This document shows, piece by piece, positions 52,247 to 59,646 of a stretch of 64,000 nucleotides of DNA. Made by a program: the position numbers and the translations under genes. Source of the stretch: Acinetobacter courvalinii (lineage in GTDB: Bacteria > Pseudomonadota > Gammaproteobacteria > Pseudomonadales > Moraxellaceae); NCBI RefSeq assembly GCF_014635545.1, contig NZ_BMDA01000003.1, positions 1 to 64,000 on the forward strand, given 5' to 3'. Each line of letters begins with the position of its first letter. Positions within the stretch are counted from its first letter, which is position 1. Under the pieces are notes generated by a model. The model was not told the origin of the DNA. It made no database searches and was given only the letters and a program-made list of their open reading frames with translations.

Positions 52247-54963
52247 TTTTTTGTTCCTGGTTGTTTGACTTGATTCGGGTTTGTGAAGATCCAGCACTTG
52301 ATAATCCGTTCACTTTGAAGGGGGTTATCGTTGGTGTAATCCCCTAGATTTTTGGCATCATCTGCGGGGAATTTATTGGATCTGACCGGTTTGTTTGCTT
52401 CCACAAACTTGTAACGTTTGCTTGTGCGTAGGAGGTTGCGCATTTCATTTATGTCAGGCAGTGCCTGGAAATTACGTGCGGCAACTTTGTAGACTTCGTT
52501 TAGATTGATTGCGATATGTGCCTCCGTTGCTTGGTAATGGTTAAGATGAAAATGGACATTACGAATACTGTTGAGGTATTCGTATGCATCCCAAAACTGT
52601 TGTACATATATGTGATCCATGCCGATTTCATCGACACGTTTACGGGCCATGTTCTCCAGCATGGTTTTAGCGTTCTGGATCTCGGTTGCGCTGATCTCTT
52701 TTTTAAGTACATGCTCGGCTAATGCATCGATCATGGCTGATACTTGGGCATGACAGAGCGCAATACGCACATGGGTGATCCCTTTAGCGTGGAAATCAGC
52801 CTCAATGCTTTTAAGGTTGGCTTGATATGTGTCCAGGATCTTTTTTTCGTTCTTCAGGCAGTACGTCATATAAGTACATGCCTCATCCAATGGCATTTGC
52901 GACAACCTGGTCGCAATATTCTTTTTCTCTAAGCTGTGACCTTTGATGTCGACCGAAATATGCAGGGTACGAGACAGGATCGCTTCAGAGGCTTGGATCG
53001 GCGTATTCTGGCTGATCATCACCGCTGCACGGAATGGTGGCTCGTATGTTTCATTACCGGCTGTTTTCAGGCCTTTGGAGCGGATTGCGCGGCCGTTGAA
53101 TGCATCCTTTAGCTCATCCCATGAAAACTTGGCTTTTTGTGCTGATTGCTGATCATTACGGTCACCTTCAATTAACACGATCGGCATGTTTGATGTTTGG
53201 GCGAAGTTACGATAAATCGCCACACTGGTCGACTTATTCGGGTCAAAGCCCTCGTAGGCTTCACGACCGCTAAACTTCCAAAGCATTTCGATTAGGGTTG
53301 ATTTACCAGATCCCGCCTGGCCAACAAATTCAAAGAATGGATAGGATGAGTTCATTGCACGGATCTGTTCAGCGAAATATGAACCTGTCCACCAAGCTAA
53401 AAGGATTAGTCCGACTTCGCCATTGAGATCGTAGTAATCGCGCCACCAAGTCGGCTGGAATTCTTTCTTGATGTTTAAATGAATTACTGGAGTCGAGGCT
53501 AAAGTCTTGATCTCCTTTTTGTTTGTTCTGAAGTAATCATGCTCGTTCTTGGGGATAACTTGGCCTTTATGCACAGCAAACTGGTCGAAGATATAAACAT
53601 CATGTTCTTTGCTGTAGCCAATAAAGTCGATCGTCTTTACTTCCCGCAGGCTTTCCGTTTTGCGTTTAATAAAGGTTTCTAACTGTTGATCTGAACCAGT
53701 CCACATGGCACCAGATAGAACGCCCATAACACGGGGTTTAAACTTGCTACGTGATGAAATGTGCTCAGGGGTGAACGTTGCTTTAACTTCTCCCCAAGGT
53801 GACTGGATATGGAAGTAATACCAACTTTCGTCGGTAATTTCATTTCGTTGGAAATATAGAGGCTCCAGCTGGGCGTTGCAGATCTCGACGACTGAAGAAC
53901 TATTTTTAAGTGCCTGGATCTTTTTTTCTTCTTCAGAAAGAATTGAGCCTTGAGCTTGTTCAGTGGCTTCCATTACCGCATTAAATTTTTTATGGTCCAG
54001 CTCCCACCAGTACGTGCGATAACCATGGTTAAAATAAAATTTGGCCAAGTGATAGAAGTTATAAATTAACAGGCCTGCTTCTTCAGCAGTTTTGGCAATC
54101 TGAAGCTTGCCCCAATGGATATATTTATCCTGGTGTTTCTTAGTGAGTTGATTACTTTGGAATAGGTCGTTCCAGTCTTTCCCTACTGGAGGCAAAGCAG
54201 CAGTACATTGCCAGCCGTCCTGAATCGATTGATCAATTTGTTTGGTTAAATATTTTTTACCGGCTTTGTCATTATCTAAAGCCCAAACAAGGCGAGGGCG
54301 GTCCTTTTCTAGTTCCTTGCAGCGTGTAGCGATCCGTTGGAGGATATTATTCGGATAGTTACCACTGTTCATGGTACTGATACTGATCAGGTCCGACTGT
54401 GACAATGCGATACTGTTAAATATTCCCTCAGTCAGCCAGATACTACTCGCATTGCACAGGTCATCCAGTTCGTGAACTGTCCATGACAGTCCTTTCCACT
54501 CACCAATAAAATTGGCTTTCATTCGCCCGAATCTCTCCGGGCGATCGATAAACCTTTCCCAAAAAATACCCGGTGCAAGTTCAAAGCGAACCGTAGCTGT
54601 TACAAGATTTTGGTTTTTGTAGTCACGATAAAGTTCTTGTTTGTACCGGTGTTTAATTGAGGAAATATCAAAACCTCGGGCATGGACCATGTAGGCATCT
54701 GCAGAGGCATTCGGATTATATTCGGTCTTTGGAAAATCCTTTGACCAGTCTTTAAATAAATCGTCGCAGATATCCTTTACATGTTCTTCATAGTTACATT
54801 TGTTGATACGTCCACACTTCACTACCTTCGGAGTAATTGCGTGGGTATAGAGCTCTTTCTGGTTGCATTTAGGGCATATACCGCTACGGTACCAGTCGCC
54901 AGCTTTTTTAAACTTGAAAAGCTGGTTTAATCTTTCGTCTATTCGACGTTGCAAAATATCCAT
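52243..54963 (-). CDS. Phage primase-helicase (zinc ribbon, Toprim, DUF927 helicase)
   Basis: The 906-residue protein starts with a four-Cys zinc site (C30, C33, C50, C56: GICPKCNQK and VKCGRINKCN). A Toprim domain follows, with the glutamate segment IWLTEGIFNSIAL and the acidic pair in LVWALDNDKAGKKY. A DUF927-type helicase follows, with Walker A VGQAGSGKSTLIEML, Walker B PIVLIEGDRND and AAVMISQNTPIQASEAILSR, where the Arg is a likely arginine finger. It probably primes and unwinds phage DNA, as gpA-independent P2 relatives and P4 alpha do. An Ogr-like gene lies eight bases upstream. Confidence 0.85.
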   Translation of the reverse strand: MDILQRRIDERLNQLFKFKKAGDWYRSGICPKCNQKELYTHAITPKVVKCGRINKCNYEEHVKDICDDLFKDWSKDFPKTEYNPNASADAYMVHARGFDISSIKHRYKQELYRDYKNQNLVTATVRFELAPGIFWERFIDRPERFGRMKANFIGEWKGLSWTVHELDDLCNASSIWLTEGIFNSIALSQSDLISISTMNSGNYPNNILQRIATRCKELEKDRPRLVWALDNDKAGKKYLTKQIDQSIQDGWQCTAALPPVGKDWNDLFQSNQLTKKHQDKYIHWGKLQIAKTAEEAGLLIYNFYHLAKFYFNHGYRTYWWELDHKKFNAVMEATEQAQGSILSEEEKKIQALKNSSSVVEICNAQLEPLYFQRNEITDESWYYFHIQSPWGEVKATFTPEHISSRSKFKPRVMGVLSGAMWTGSDQQLETFIKRKTESLREVKTIDFIGYSKEHDVYIFDQFAVHKGQVIPKNEHDYFRTNKKEIKTLASTPVIHLNIKKEFQPTWWRDYYDLNGEVGLILLAWWTGSYFAEQIRAMNSSYPFFEFVGQAGSGKSTLIEMLWKFSGREAYEGFDPNKSTSVAIYRNFAQTSNMPIVLIEGDRNDQQSAQKAKFSWDELKDAFNGRAIRSKGLKTAGNETYEPPFRAAVMISQNTPIQASEAILSRTLHISVDIKGHSLEKKNIATRLSQMPLDEACTYMTYCLKNEKKILDTYQANLKSIEADFHAKGITHVRIALCHAQVSAMIDALAEHVLKKEISATEIQNAKTMLENMARKRVDEIGMDHIYVQQFWDAYEYLNSIRNVHFHLNHYQATEAHIAINLNEVYKVAARNFQALPDINEMRNLLRTSKRYKFVEANKPVRSNKFPADDAKNLGDYTNDNPLQSERIIKCWIFTNPNQVKQPGTKK

Positions 54964-54970
54964 TTATTAC

Positions 54971-55354
54971 TCAGATCAATTTCATTTGTAGGAGGCGATT
55001 GCGATATGTCTGTGCTTGGGCAAGGTCAATTTTTCTTGTCCAGAAAAGGGCATTAATGGCCCCTTCCACGAAGCACTTCTGGTATTGGTCAATCTCTTGC
55101 TGAAGCTCTAAACTGTTGAGCTGCAATTCGATTTCGTTTTCCCATGTCTGTTTTGTGAGGGATAGATCTGGCTTAGGCGTGAGGCTGTTGTGGATAGTGC
55201 GCGTAATTTCGAGATCCGCTGCAAAGCTGGCAAGGCAGTCGGGATTCATGCAGCTGACAATGATGTTATGGAAAAGAGGTGACGGCTTTTTACGGCTCGT
55301 CACATGCATCCTACGGTCACAATGCGGACAGTAGAATCCTATAGATTTACTCAT
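54971..55354 (-). CDS. Ogr/Delta-like zinc-finger protein
   Basis: The first ~50 residues have the Ogr/Delta zinc-finger pattern: YCPHCDRRMHVTSRK, SCMNPDCLASF (C-x2-C and C-x4-C). This family activates P2 late promoters. A longer helical C-terminus (WENEIELQLNSLELQQEIDQ) follows, so it is larger than P2 Ogr (72 aa). In P2, ogr lies after gene D; here the gene sits in the early block before the primase. It may activate the D and U late operon in trans. Confidence 0.72.
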   Translation of the reverse strand: MSKSIGFYCPHCDRRMHVTSRKKPSPLFHNIIVSCMNPDCLASFAADLEITRTIHNSLTPKPDLSLTKQTWENEIELQLNSLELQQEIDQYQKCFVEGAINALFWTRKIDLAQAQTYRNRLLQMKLI

Positions 55355-55506
55355 GTTTTACCCCGTTGTTACTGGACCAAGTGATCTGTTGCTCCCGACA
55401 CCACTCACTTGCTGAATATTTTTATTGCTTTACATTCTGTTTCAATTGTTAATCAAATAGTTACAAGATCAGCTTCTCTATCTGTGATGAGCCGAATTGG
55501 TGCGCC

Positions 55507-55671
55507 TTATGATTCCTTTGTGTTTTTTTCGTCCTTTTTGATGAGGTTTAAGATGTGTTTTTTCGCATATTGGTTAGGAGTTAGTCCTTCTTCCGCAGCT
55601 TTAATGCGTAGATTTTTATGATCTTCTTCTTCAAGGCGATAAACGATTTGCTTGTTAGGGTTTGTACTCAT
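55507..55671 (-). CDS. Ribbon-helix-helix (Arc-like) regulator, Cro/Cox position
   Basis: The 54-residue product (MSTNPNKQIVYRLEEEDHKN, then LRIKAAEEGLTPNQYAKKHI) has one beta strand followed by two helices, typical of Arc/MetJ-type repressors. Start 55671 has GAG nine bases upstream; the longer frame to 55725 would cross the operator. It diverges from the XRE repressor, with 116 bases between them, and is first gene of the early block. That is the position of Cox/Cro. Confidence 0.72.
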   Translation of the reverse strand: MSTNPNKQIVYRLEEEDHKNLRIKAAEEGLTPNQYAKKHILNLIKKDEKNTKES

Positions 55672-55709
55672 TGCATTGACTCTATAAAAAGCTAAACTTG
55701 GAATGTTTT

Positions 55710-55767
55710 TGTGAAAATCGTGCAATGTGTGATTTTCACAATAACAAATTTACTACGATGTATCGTA
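55710..55767. promoter_or_regulatory. Operator region of the prophage lysis-lysogeny switch
   Basis: Two palindromes lie between the divergent regulators. TGTGAAAATC (55710-55719) and GATTTTCACA (55731-55740) are perfect 10-bp arms with centres 21 bases apart, two helical turns. TACGAT-GT-ATCGTA (55754-55767) is a perfect 14-bp palindrome overlapping the presumed repressor promoter. A near copy of the second lies at 59600-59613. Confidence 0.7.
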
Positions 55768-55787
55768 TATTTCAACAGGAAACTATC

Positions 55788-56129
55788 ATGAATAGTAACT
55801 TTTCTGATTTAAATCGGGGAAATCGTTTAAAAGAAGAAAGAAAACGATTAAAACTTACTCAAAAACAAGCTGCTGACATTATTGAGATGCAAGAACAAAG
55901 CTGGATACGGTTTGAAAAGCGGGGAGAACCATTTGATTTAAGAGCTCTCCAGTCTTTGGGGGAAAACGGTTTCGATATGATGTATGTGGTTTTTGGCATA
56001 CATAAAAATGACGAGCTACAAAATATAAAGCCTGAGCATTTGGAAATACTCAGGCTCTTAAATAACGCCAGTGATCATAAACTAGCGAAGATTATTCAGA
56101 TGATTCAATTGATGGCTTCTGAGGATTAA
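55788..56129 (+). CDS. XRE-family phage repressor
   Basis: The 113-residue protein has an N-terminal XRE helix-turn-helix (RLKEERKRLKLTQKQAADII, then EMQEQSWIRFEKRGEPFDLR, about 13-55) and a short helical C-terminus (HLEILRLLNNASDHKLAKII) for dimerisation. There is no peptidase domain, so it resembles P2 C rather than lambda CI. Start 55788 follows AGGAAAC. The long upstream frame would cover the operators. Its last 38 bases overlap the convergent gene at 56092-56316. Confidence 0.83.
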   Translation: MNSNFSDLNRGNRLKEERKRLKLTQKQAADIIEMQEQSWIRFEKRGEPFDLRALQSLGENGFDMMYVVFGIHKNDELQNIKPEHLEILRLLNNASDHKLAKIIQMIQLMASED

Positions 56130-56316
56130 GCTCAATACCTTTTAAGATTTCTTGGATTTGATCATCTAATTCGTTAAAAATGGTGGATATTTGTTCCTTG
56201 GTAACCACATCGTATTCATGTGATTCGATACCTGCATCGCTTAACTTGCGAATAAATGCCACCTTATTTTTTAAACGATTCAATTCAGAATAAGCATCTT
56301 CATTTATTTGATACAT
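56092..56316 (-). CDS. Small coiled-coil protein (74 aa), last gene of the immunity unit
   Basis: A 74-residue charged helical protein (YSELNRLKNKVAFIRKLSDA, EQISTIFNELDDQIQEILKG). Its 3' end overlaps the repressor gene tail-to-tail by 38 bases and its start overlaps the antirepressor-like gene by 17 bases. Convergent transcription across the repressor's 3' end could lower repressor expression. Function unknown. Confidence 0.6.
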   Translation of the reverse strand: MYQINEDAYSELNRLKNKVAFIRKLSDAGIESHEYDVVTKEQISTIFNELDDQIQEILKGIELNPQKPSIESSE

Positions 56317-56641
56317 TTCTATCCCCTTTAATTAAAATACTAGAGAAACCATCATTTATAAGGTCGGTCATCTCATTAAATAAAATCCAACTTTGTTCTG
56401 TATTTTCCATAATTAAAATGGCTTGAACGGCACAAATACTTAAATTATATGTATCGACCTTTTTACTGAAGTGGTAGTCGATATCTTCTCTAAGTCGTGA
56501 CCATAATACATTTGTTTCCAGAAATGTCTTATATGAAACGTCACTGTCTAATAGCCTATGCAGTTTTTTTGCACTGATAAAAAGCTGGCGTTTTTTTGTT
56601 TTCGGATTTTGAACTCGGACAATTATTTTTTCTATTTTCAT
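56300..56641 (-). CDS. AntA-like antirepressor (degenerate)
   Basis: The 113-residue product follows the AntA/AntB antirepressor layout: FISAKKLHRLLDSDVSYKTF (like the ..ARELHxFL.. start), an acidic-aromatic REDIDYHFSKK, and YNLSICAVQAILIMENTEQS near the C-terminus (like the ..YxLTLDMAKELAMxExT.. segment). Similarity is by eye and partial; a C-terminal Ant domain is missing. It lies downstream of a C4-like antisense RNA and small overlapping genes, the order of P1 c4-icd-ant. The repressor it might inactivate is encoded convergently at 55788. Confidence 0.55.
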   Translation of the reverse strand: MKIEKIIVRVQNPKTKKRQLFISAKKLHRLLDSDVSYKTFLETNVLWSRLREDIDYHFSKKVDTYNLSICAVQAILIMENTEQSWILFNEMTDLINDGFSSILIKGDRNVSNK

Positions 56642-56650
56642 CGTTATTCC

Positions 56651-57328
56651 TCAATCTATTAAATGGTGTGGGAGAATTTGAGCCGGGGTGTGCCAATGCC
56701 ATTTGATGATGTCGAGTCGGGACGATGCTGAAGCAACATAGGCGGTGATCATAGAGGCATGGTGGACCCATATTTCTAGTAATGGCTCTGTAGGGGAGAT
56801 GTCCAGTTTTAAGGTGCGTAACTGGTTATAGAGTCGCCTTTGCTTGTCTGGCATGGCTTTTAATTGTTCAACCGTTGCAGGTGGGTTTTGTGGCTCTTGA
56901 GTACCAACAATTTTATCCTGGTGCGGAGCAGCTGCTGGCTTCGGTGCAGGTGTGTCGTTGACAGGGATATCGATGCAGAAAAGCGACTTTAATTTCTTAT
57001 AATCGATCGTGTAGTAGTTCACCCGATCTGACTTCACATCCGATAGCTTTGCTACCTGAATCAAGCCAAGGGCGCGTAGCTTCGCTACGGCCCTTTTAAT
57101 CGTTGATACGCTAAACATGCCGAGGGTTTCTTTCCATTCTTCGTAAGTATGGAACCACCATTTACGGCCTTTGTACGTTGTTAAATTTTTCTTTGTTTTG
57201 CGTTTTCTTGTTTCGTTGATCAAGAAATACAGCTTTTGGAGGAACGTGGCAGCGGTGATCCCCAGTACCTTCGCCATTTCTGGCGAGGCAATGAGGGGAT
57301 ATTCATTGTGTTGAAGAAGTAGTTTCAT
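56651..57328 (-). CDS. Winged-helix phage protein (225 aa), replication- or regulation-linked
   Basis: The N-terminal half (ASPEMAKVLGITAATFLQKL, HTYEEWKETLGMFSVSTIKR, AVAKLRALGLIQVAKL) is a winged helix typical of phage replication-initiation or DnaD/RepA-like proteins, including a basic KGRKWW segment. A Pro/Ala-rich linker precedes a C-terminal helical domain (ATVEQLKAMPDKQRRLYNQL). ATG 57328 overlaps the stop of the zinc-ribbon gene as ATGA. Because a Toprim primase is encoded elsewhere in the phage, it may instead control the immunity unit. Both remain inference. Confidence 0.68.
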   Translation of the reverse strand: MKLLLQHNEYPLIASPEMAKVLGITAATFLQKLYFLINETRKRKTKKNLTTYKGRKWWFHTYEEWKETLGMFSVSTIKRAVAKLRALGLIQVAKLSDVKSDRVNYYTIDYKKLKSLFCIDIPVNDTPAPKPAAAPHQDKIVGTQEPQNPPATVEQLKAMPDKQRRLYNQLRTLKLDISPTEPLLEIWVHHASMITAYVASASSRLDIIKWHWHTPAQILPHHLID

Positions 57329-57504
57329 GCGACAGCCCCCCGATATAGTTCGGCATAGCAAGCTTTGCATTTTGAGGTCCATTGCTGGACCCCGTGTCTA
57401 AAACCATTTTTATTGAAGAACTCACCATCGAATGGGTAGTACTCGCCGCAACTGGAGCATAACCGTTCGGTGCCCAGCTCAGTATTAATCAAGATTCTGG
57501 ACAT
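57325..57504 (-). CDS. 59-aa zinc-ribbon protein
   Basis: A complete 60-codon frame: MSRILINTELGTERLCSSCG, then EYYPFDGEFFNKNGFRHGVQ, ending CKACYAELYRGAVA. Two knuckles, CSSC (16-19) and CKAC (46-49), form a four-Cys zinc site resembling phage HNH-associated or recombination-linked ribbons. Its ATG shares one base with the stop of the 63-aa gene (TAATG), and its stop overlaps the next start (ATGA). Short length would hide it from most gene callers. Function unknown. Confidence 0.75.
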   Translation of the reverse strand: MSRILINTELGTERLCSSCGEYYPFDGEFFNKNGFRHGVQQWTSKCKACYAELYRGAVA

Positions 57505-57695
57505 TACACACCTGCGATTTTAAACAGGATGTAGGCGATGATCAGGATGGCTAAATATGCGAGAGAGTCGTGGAATTTTTTGAGCCTTGCAGCTTTCTTT
57601 TTTGATGCCAGATATGCAGGCAAATCATGGATAGGGGTGTGTTCGATAGGTGTGGCAGGCGTGCGTGCGTATGCACTATAAGAACGTGTGTTCAT
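57504..57695 (-). CDS. 63-aa tail-anchored small membrane protein (icd position)
   Basis: The product has a polar N-terminus (MNTRSYSAYARTPATPIEHT), a basic patch (KKKAARLKKF) and a C-terminal membrane segment (SLAYLAILIIAYILFKIAGV). ATG 57695 follows AAGAGAAAACGACT. In-frame ATG 57836 would extend it through the C4 target region, without a good ribosome-binding site. It is first in the unit under the C4-like RNA, the position of icd in P1. A toxic or division-blocking role is speculation. Confidence 0.68.
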   Translation of the reverse strand: MNTRSYSAYARTPATPIEHTPIHDLPAYLASKKKAARLKKFHDSLAYLAILIIAYILFKIAGV

Positions 57696-57726
57696 AGTCG
57701 TTTTCTCTTGGTAAGTTTTACAACTC

Positions 57727-57787
57727 ACCACCATTCTTTCCACGGAATGGTGGCAGCCTAAGCAGGGGTGGAAATACCGCCCAAGAG
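57727..57787 (-). promoter_or_regulatory. Leader with antisense-target segments and a stem-loop
   Basis: On the minus-strand transcript, CTCTTGG (57787-57781) and TTTCCACCCCTGCT (57774-57761) are complementary to segments of the upstream C4-like RNA. Next is a 9-bp stem-loop, CCACCATTC (57752-57744) with GAATGGTGG (57735-57727), about 15 bases before the ribosome-binding site of the 63-aa gene. Pairing with the antisense RNA would sit just upstream of this hairpin. Confidence 0.68.
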
Positions 57788-57851
57788 TGCGGCCAGTCTT
57801 GCGACTGCCCTGAATAGACTGCCATAACGAAAGCATGACTATGCAGTGGGC

Positions 57852-57940
57852 AAAAAAAAGGCCGCATATAGCGACTTAGTTCTGCGCTCTTGGATGATAA
57901 GACAGGTTTCCACGCCTGCTCACAGATTTTGCTGTGATTT
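57852..57940 (-). ncRNA. C4-like antisense RNA
   Basis: The minus-strand transcript contains CACAG-N6-CTGTG (57936-57921), then AGCAGGCGTGGAAA (57920-57907), in which CAGG can pair with CCTG, then CCAAGAG (57893-57887) within a second stem-loop, and ends GGCC plus eight Ts (57859-57852). The two named segments are complementary, in the correct order, to 57761-57774 (13 of 14) and 57781-57787 (7 of 7) in the downstream leader. C4 RNAs of phages P1 and P7 work this way, blocking icd-ant expression. The identification rests on architecture; no covariance search was done. Confidence 0.7.
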
Positions 57941-57944
57941 TTGA

Positions 57945-57973
57945 AATATAACGATATCTTTTTTTTAAAGCAA
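57945..57973 (-). promoter_or_regulatory. Promoter of the C4-like RNA and immunity unit
   Basis: On the minus strand, TTGCTT (57973-57968), a 17-base spacer and TATATT (57950-57945) form a near-consensus promoter. Transcription would begin about seven bases on, immediately before the first RNA hairpin. Confidence 0.75.
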
Positions 57974-58112
57974 TATCTTTTAAGAGATAAATACATATTT
58001 TGGCTATCTGCTAAACGATAAAAAAGTCAATGTGTTAGCTAATTCGATGATTATGAAGGGACAAACGTTTTTGCAACATTAGATTATGAAGGGATGGTCT
58101 GAGGGTATGGTT

Positions 58113-58247
58113 ATGGATTATCAAGCGGCTAATGTTTCAGAATCATTTGATTATGTACTTGGGTTAATGTTTTTCATTCTTTTATCACTCTACTGCTTAT
58201 TTTATTTATATAAGGAAAGATCGTACCAGTCTGGTCCTATGCAATAG
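58113..58247 (+). CDS. 44-aa single-pass membrane peptide gene
   Basis: A complete frame (MDYQAANVSESFDYVLGLMF, then FILLSLYCLFYLYKERSY) with GAGGG seven bases before ATG 58113. It has one membrane segment with a short Lys/Arg-bearing cytoplasmic tail. It diverges from the immunity unit, so it is first in the plus-strand cargo block. In-frame ATGs at 58086 and 58107 are less well spaced. A phage exclusion role is possible but unproven. Confidence 0.55.
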   Translation: MDYQAANVSESFDYVLGLMFFILLSLYCLFYLYKERSYQSGPMQ

Positions 58248-58349
58248 ATCATCATGATCCCATGGATAGTTTCACATTGAGCCAATGCATAGTGTCAAAC
58301 TATTTATATAATGTAATATCAATTCTTTAATAAAAATTATGGGGAGTTT

Positions 58350-59144
58350 ATGGACTTTATATTTGGATTAGCTGGTTTAGCATTAATTGCATTATGGGTA
58401 TTGTCATTTATTGGATTACTCTTTCCGGCAAAATTTCAGAAATTTAAGAAATCGGCACCAATTACAAGAAAGGATGTATTTCTAGTTTTATTGTTTGGAT
58501 CAATCATTCTTATTTTACTTATGGTCTTTAACGCGCCTGATCCTGAAAGTAATGGAACAAGTCCTGTTGCGCATTCTTTACCAGAAGCAAAGCCAGTATA
58601 TGAAATCGTAGCGGATGAAAAAAGGGGGAATATCACTCGTAAAATAGAAGTCGAATTACCAACAAGATTAAATAAATCACAGTTAGAAACTATTGCGAAT
58701 GAAATAAAAAATGCAGACAGTAATAAATATGAGCGCACATTTATTATGTATCGAATTAAGAGGGAGAATAGTGTCGCGGCGTGGGCTACCACGCATTTTG
58801 ATCCTGATCTAAGTGTCAAATTTATTGGTTTAAGTGCGGATGATTTTAAAAAGTTATTGGCCATTAAACTGGATATTGATGGGGAAGTGGTTGGGCAATG
58901 GCTCTCACCGAATGGCCTTACTGATCACATCGATGTAATCTATAAAAAAGGTCAGCAGTACTTTAAGAAAGATTTTTATCTGGATGCGACTATGAAGCCA
59001 GACGAAATGGTGAAAGAGGGGAATACCTTCAGATATAAAGATCCAGCAGAAACACAATATTTTGTGATCAACTCCAATGGTGATCTGGAGTACAAAGGCT
59101 CAACCAGTCTGACCTTCCTAGCCAAAAAACTCGAAAATTATTGA
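58350..59144 (+). CDS. Prophage cargo membrane protein (264 aa)
   Basis: Two N-terminal membrane segments (FIFGLAGLALIALWVLSFIG and VFLVLLFGSIILILLMVF, about 3-22 and 44-61) are followed by a ~190-residue soluble domain (RKIEVELPTRLNKSQLETIA, ending LEYKGSTSLTFLAKKLEN). No known domain is recognised. It lies between the C4 module and its own terminator on the opposite strand to phage genes, which is the pattern of a lysogenic-conversion (moron) gene. Superinfection exclusion is one possibility. Confidence 0.65.
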   Translation: MDFIFGLAGLALIALWVLSFIGLLFPAKFQKFKKSAPITRKDVFLVLLFGSIILILLMVFNAPDPESNGTSPVAHSLPEAKPVYEIVADEKRGNITRKIEVELPTRLNKSQLETIANEIKNADSNKYERTFIMYRIKRENSVAAWATTHFDPDLSVKFIGLSADDFKKLLAIKLDIDGEVVGQWLSPNGLTDHIDVIYKKGQQYFKKDFYLDATMKPDEMVKEGNTFRYKDPAETQYFVINSNGDLEYKGSTSLTFLAKKLENY

Positions 59145-59162
59145 TCAGCAAATTAAATGAAG

Positions 59163-59185
59163 AACCACTCGATTGAGTGGTTTTT
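59163..59185 (+). terminator. Terminator after the 264-aa cargo gene
   Basis: AACCACTC (59163-59170) and GAGTGGTT (59175-59182) with loop GATT, then a T-run. Confidence 0.85.
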
Positions 59186-59243
59186 CTATGTCTTAATAAA
59201 TCGTATATTATGAAATACTCACATTACTAATTAGAAGAATTTC

Positions 59244-59573
59244 ATGAACATTGTTCAAACTCTCAAAGCATTAGGGGGCATGACCGGCTTAAAAGCTGCA
59301 ATGCATAAACAAGCTATGACAGATTATTTTTGCCCTGAAAATGGTAAATGGTATATCGAGGGATATTGGTTTCATAATCCTGAAACCAGCACTTTAAGGG
59401 GTTATTCGCTTCAAGAAATTTTAAGCAAAACTCCAATGGACACCACACACTGTAATGGATCATTCCTATGCAAAATTGATATGTTAGATAGGGTATGTAT
59501 ATGGAAACCTGAAATTGGTAAATGGGTATGTGAAGGTTGGCTGCCTAAAGATGAATTAGAACCGCTCGATTGA
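59244..59573 (+). CDS. Hypothetical prophage protein (109 aa)
   Basis: The 109-residue protein contains repeated aromatic, Gly-rich segments (PENGKWYIEGYWFHNPETST and PEIGKWVCEGWLPKDELEPL) that look like an internal duplication of a small beta motif, and two to three cysteines. It has no signal peptide. It is a single gene with terminators on both sides in the cargo block. I do not recognise a family. Confidence 0.6.
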   Translation: MNIVQTLKALGGMTGLKAAMHKQAMTDYFCPENGKWYIEGYWFHNPETSTLRGYSLQEILSKTPMDTTHCNGSFLCKIDMLDRVCIWKPEIGKWVCEGWLPKDELEPLD

Positions 59574-59599
59574 GTGTTTTTTATTTCTTTTTAAGAACC

Positions 59600-59613
59600 T
59601 ACGATGTATAGTA
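59600..59613. promoter_or_regulatory. Second copy of the repressor-type palindrome
   Basis: TACGATGTATAGTA differs at one base from the 14-bp palindrome at 55754-55767. It lies after the 109-aa gene and before hicAB. It could let the prophage repressor act here, although the distance to the hicA start is 150 bases. Confidence 0.45.
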
Positions 59614-59646
59614 GTTTTATACCAAGAAACCAAGTTCCTAATTTCC

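Noticed and set aside
57696-57836. 110-aa form of the 63-aa membrane protein
   Set aside because: The extension covers the antisense target and leader hairpin, has no clear ribosome-binding site and encodes no domain. It could still be a short leader read-through, so it is mentioned under the gene.
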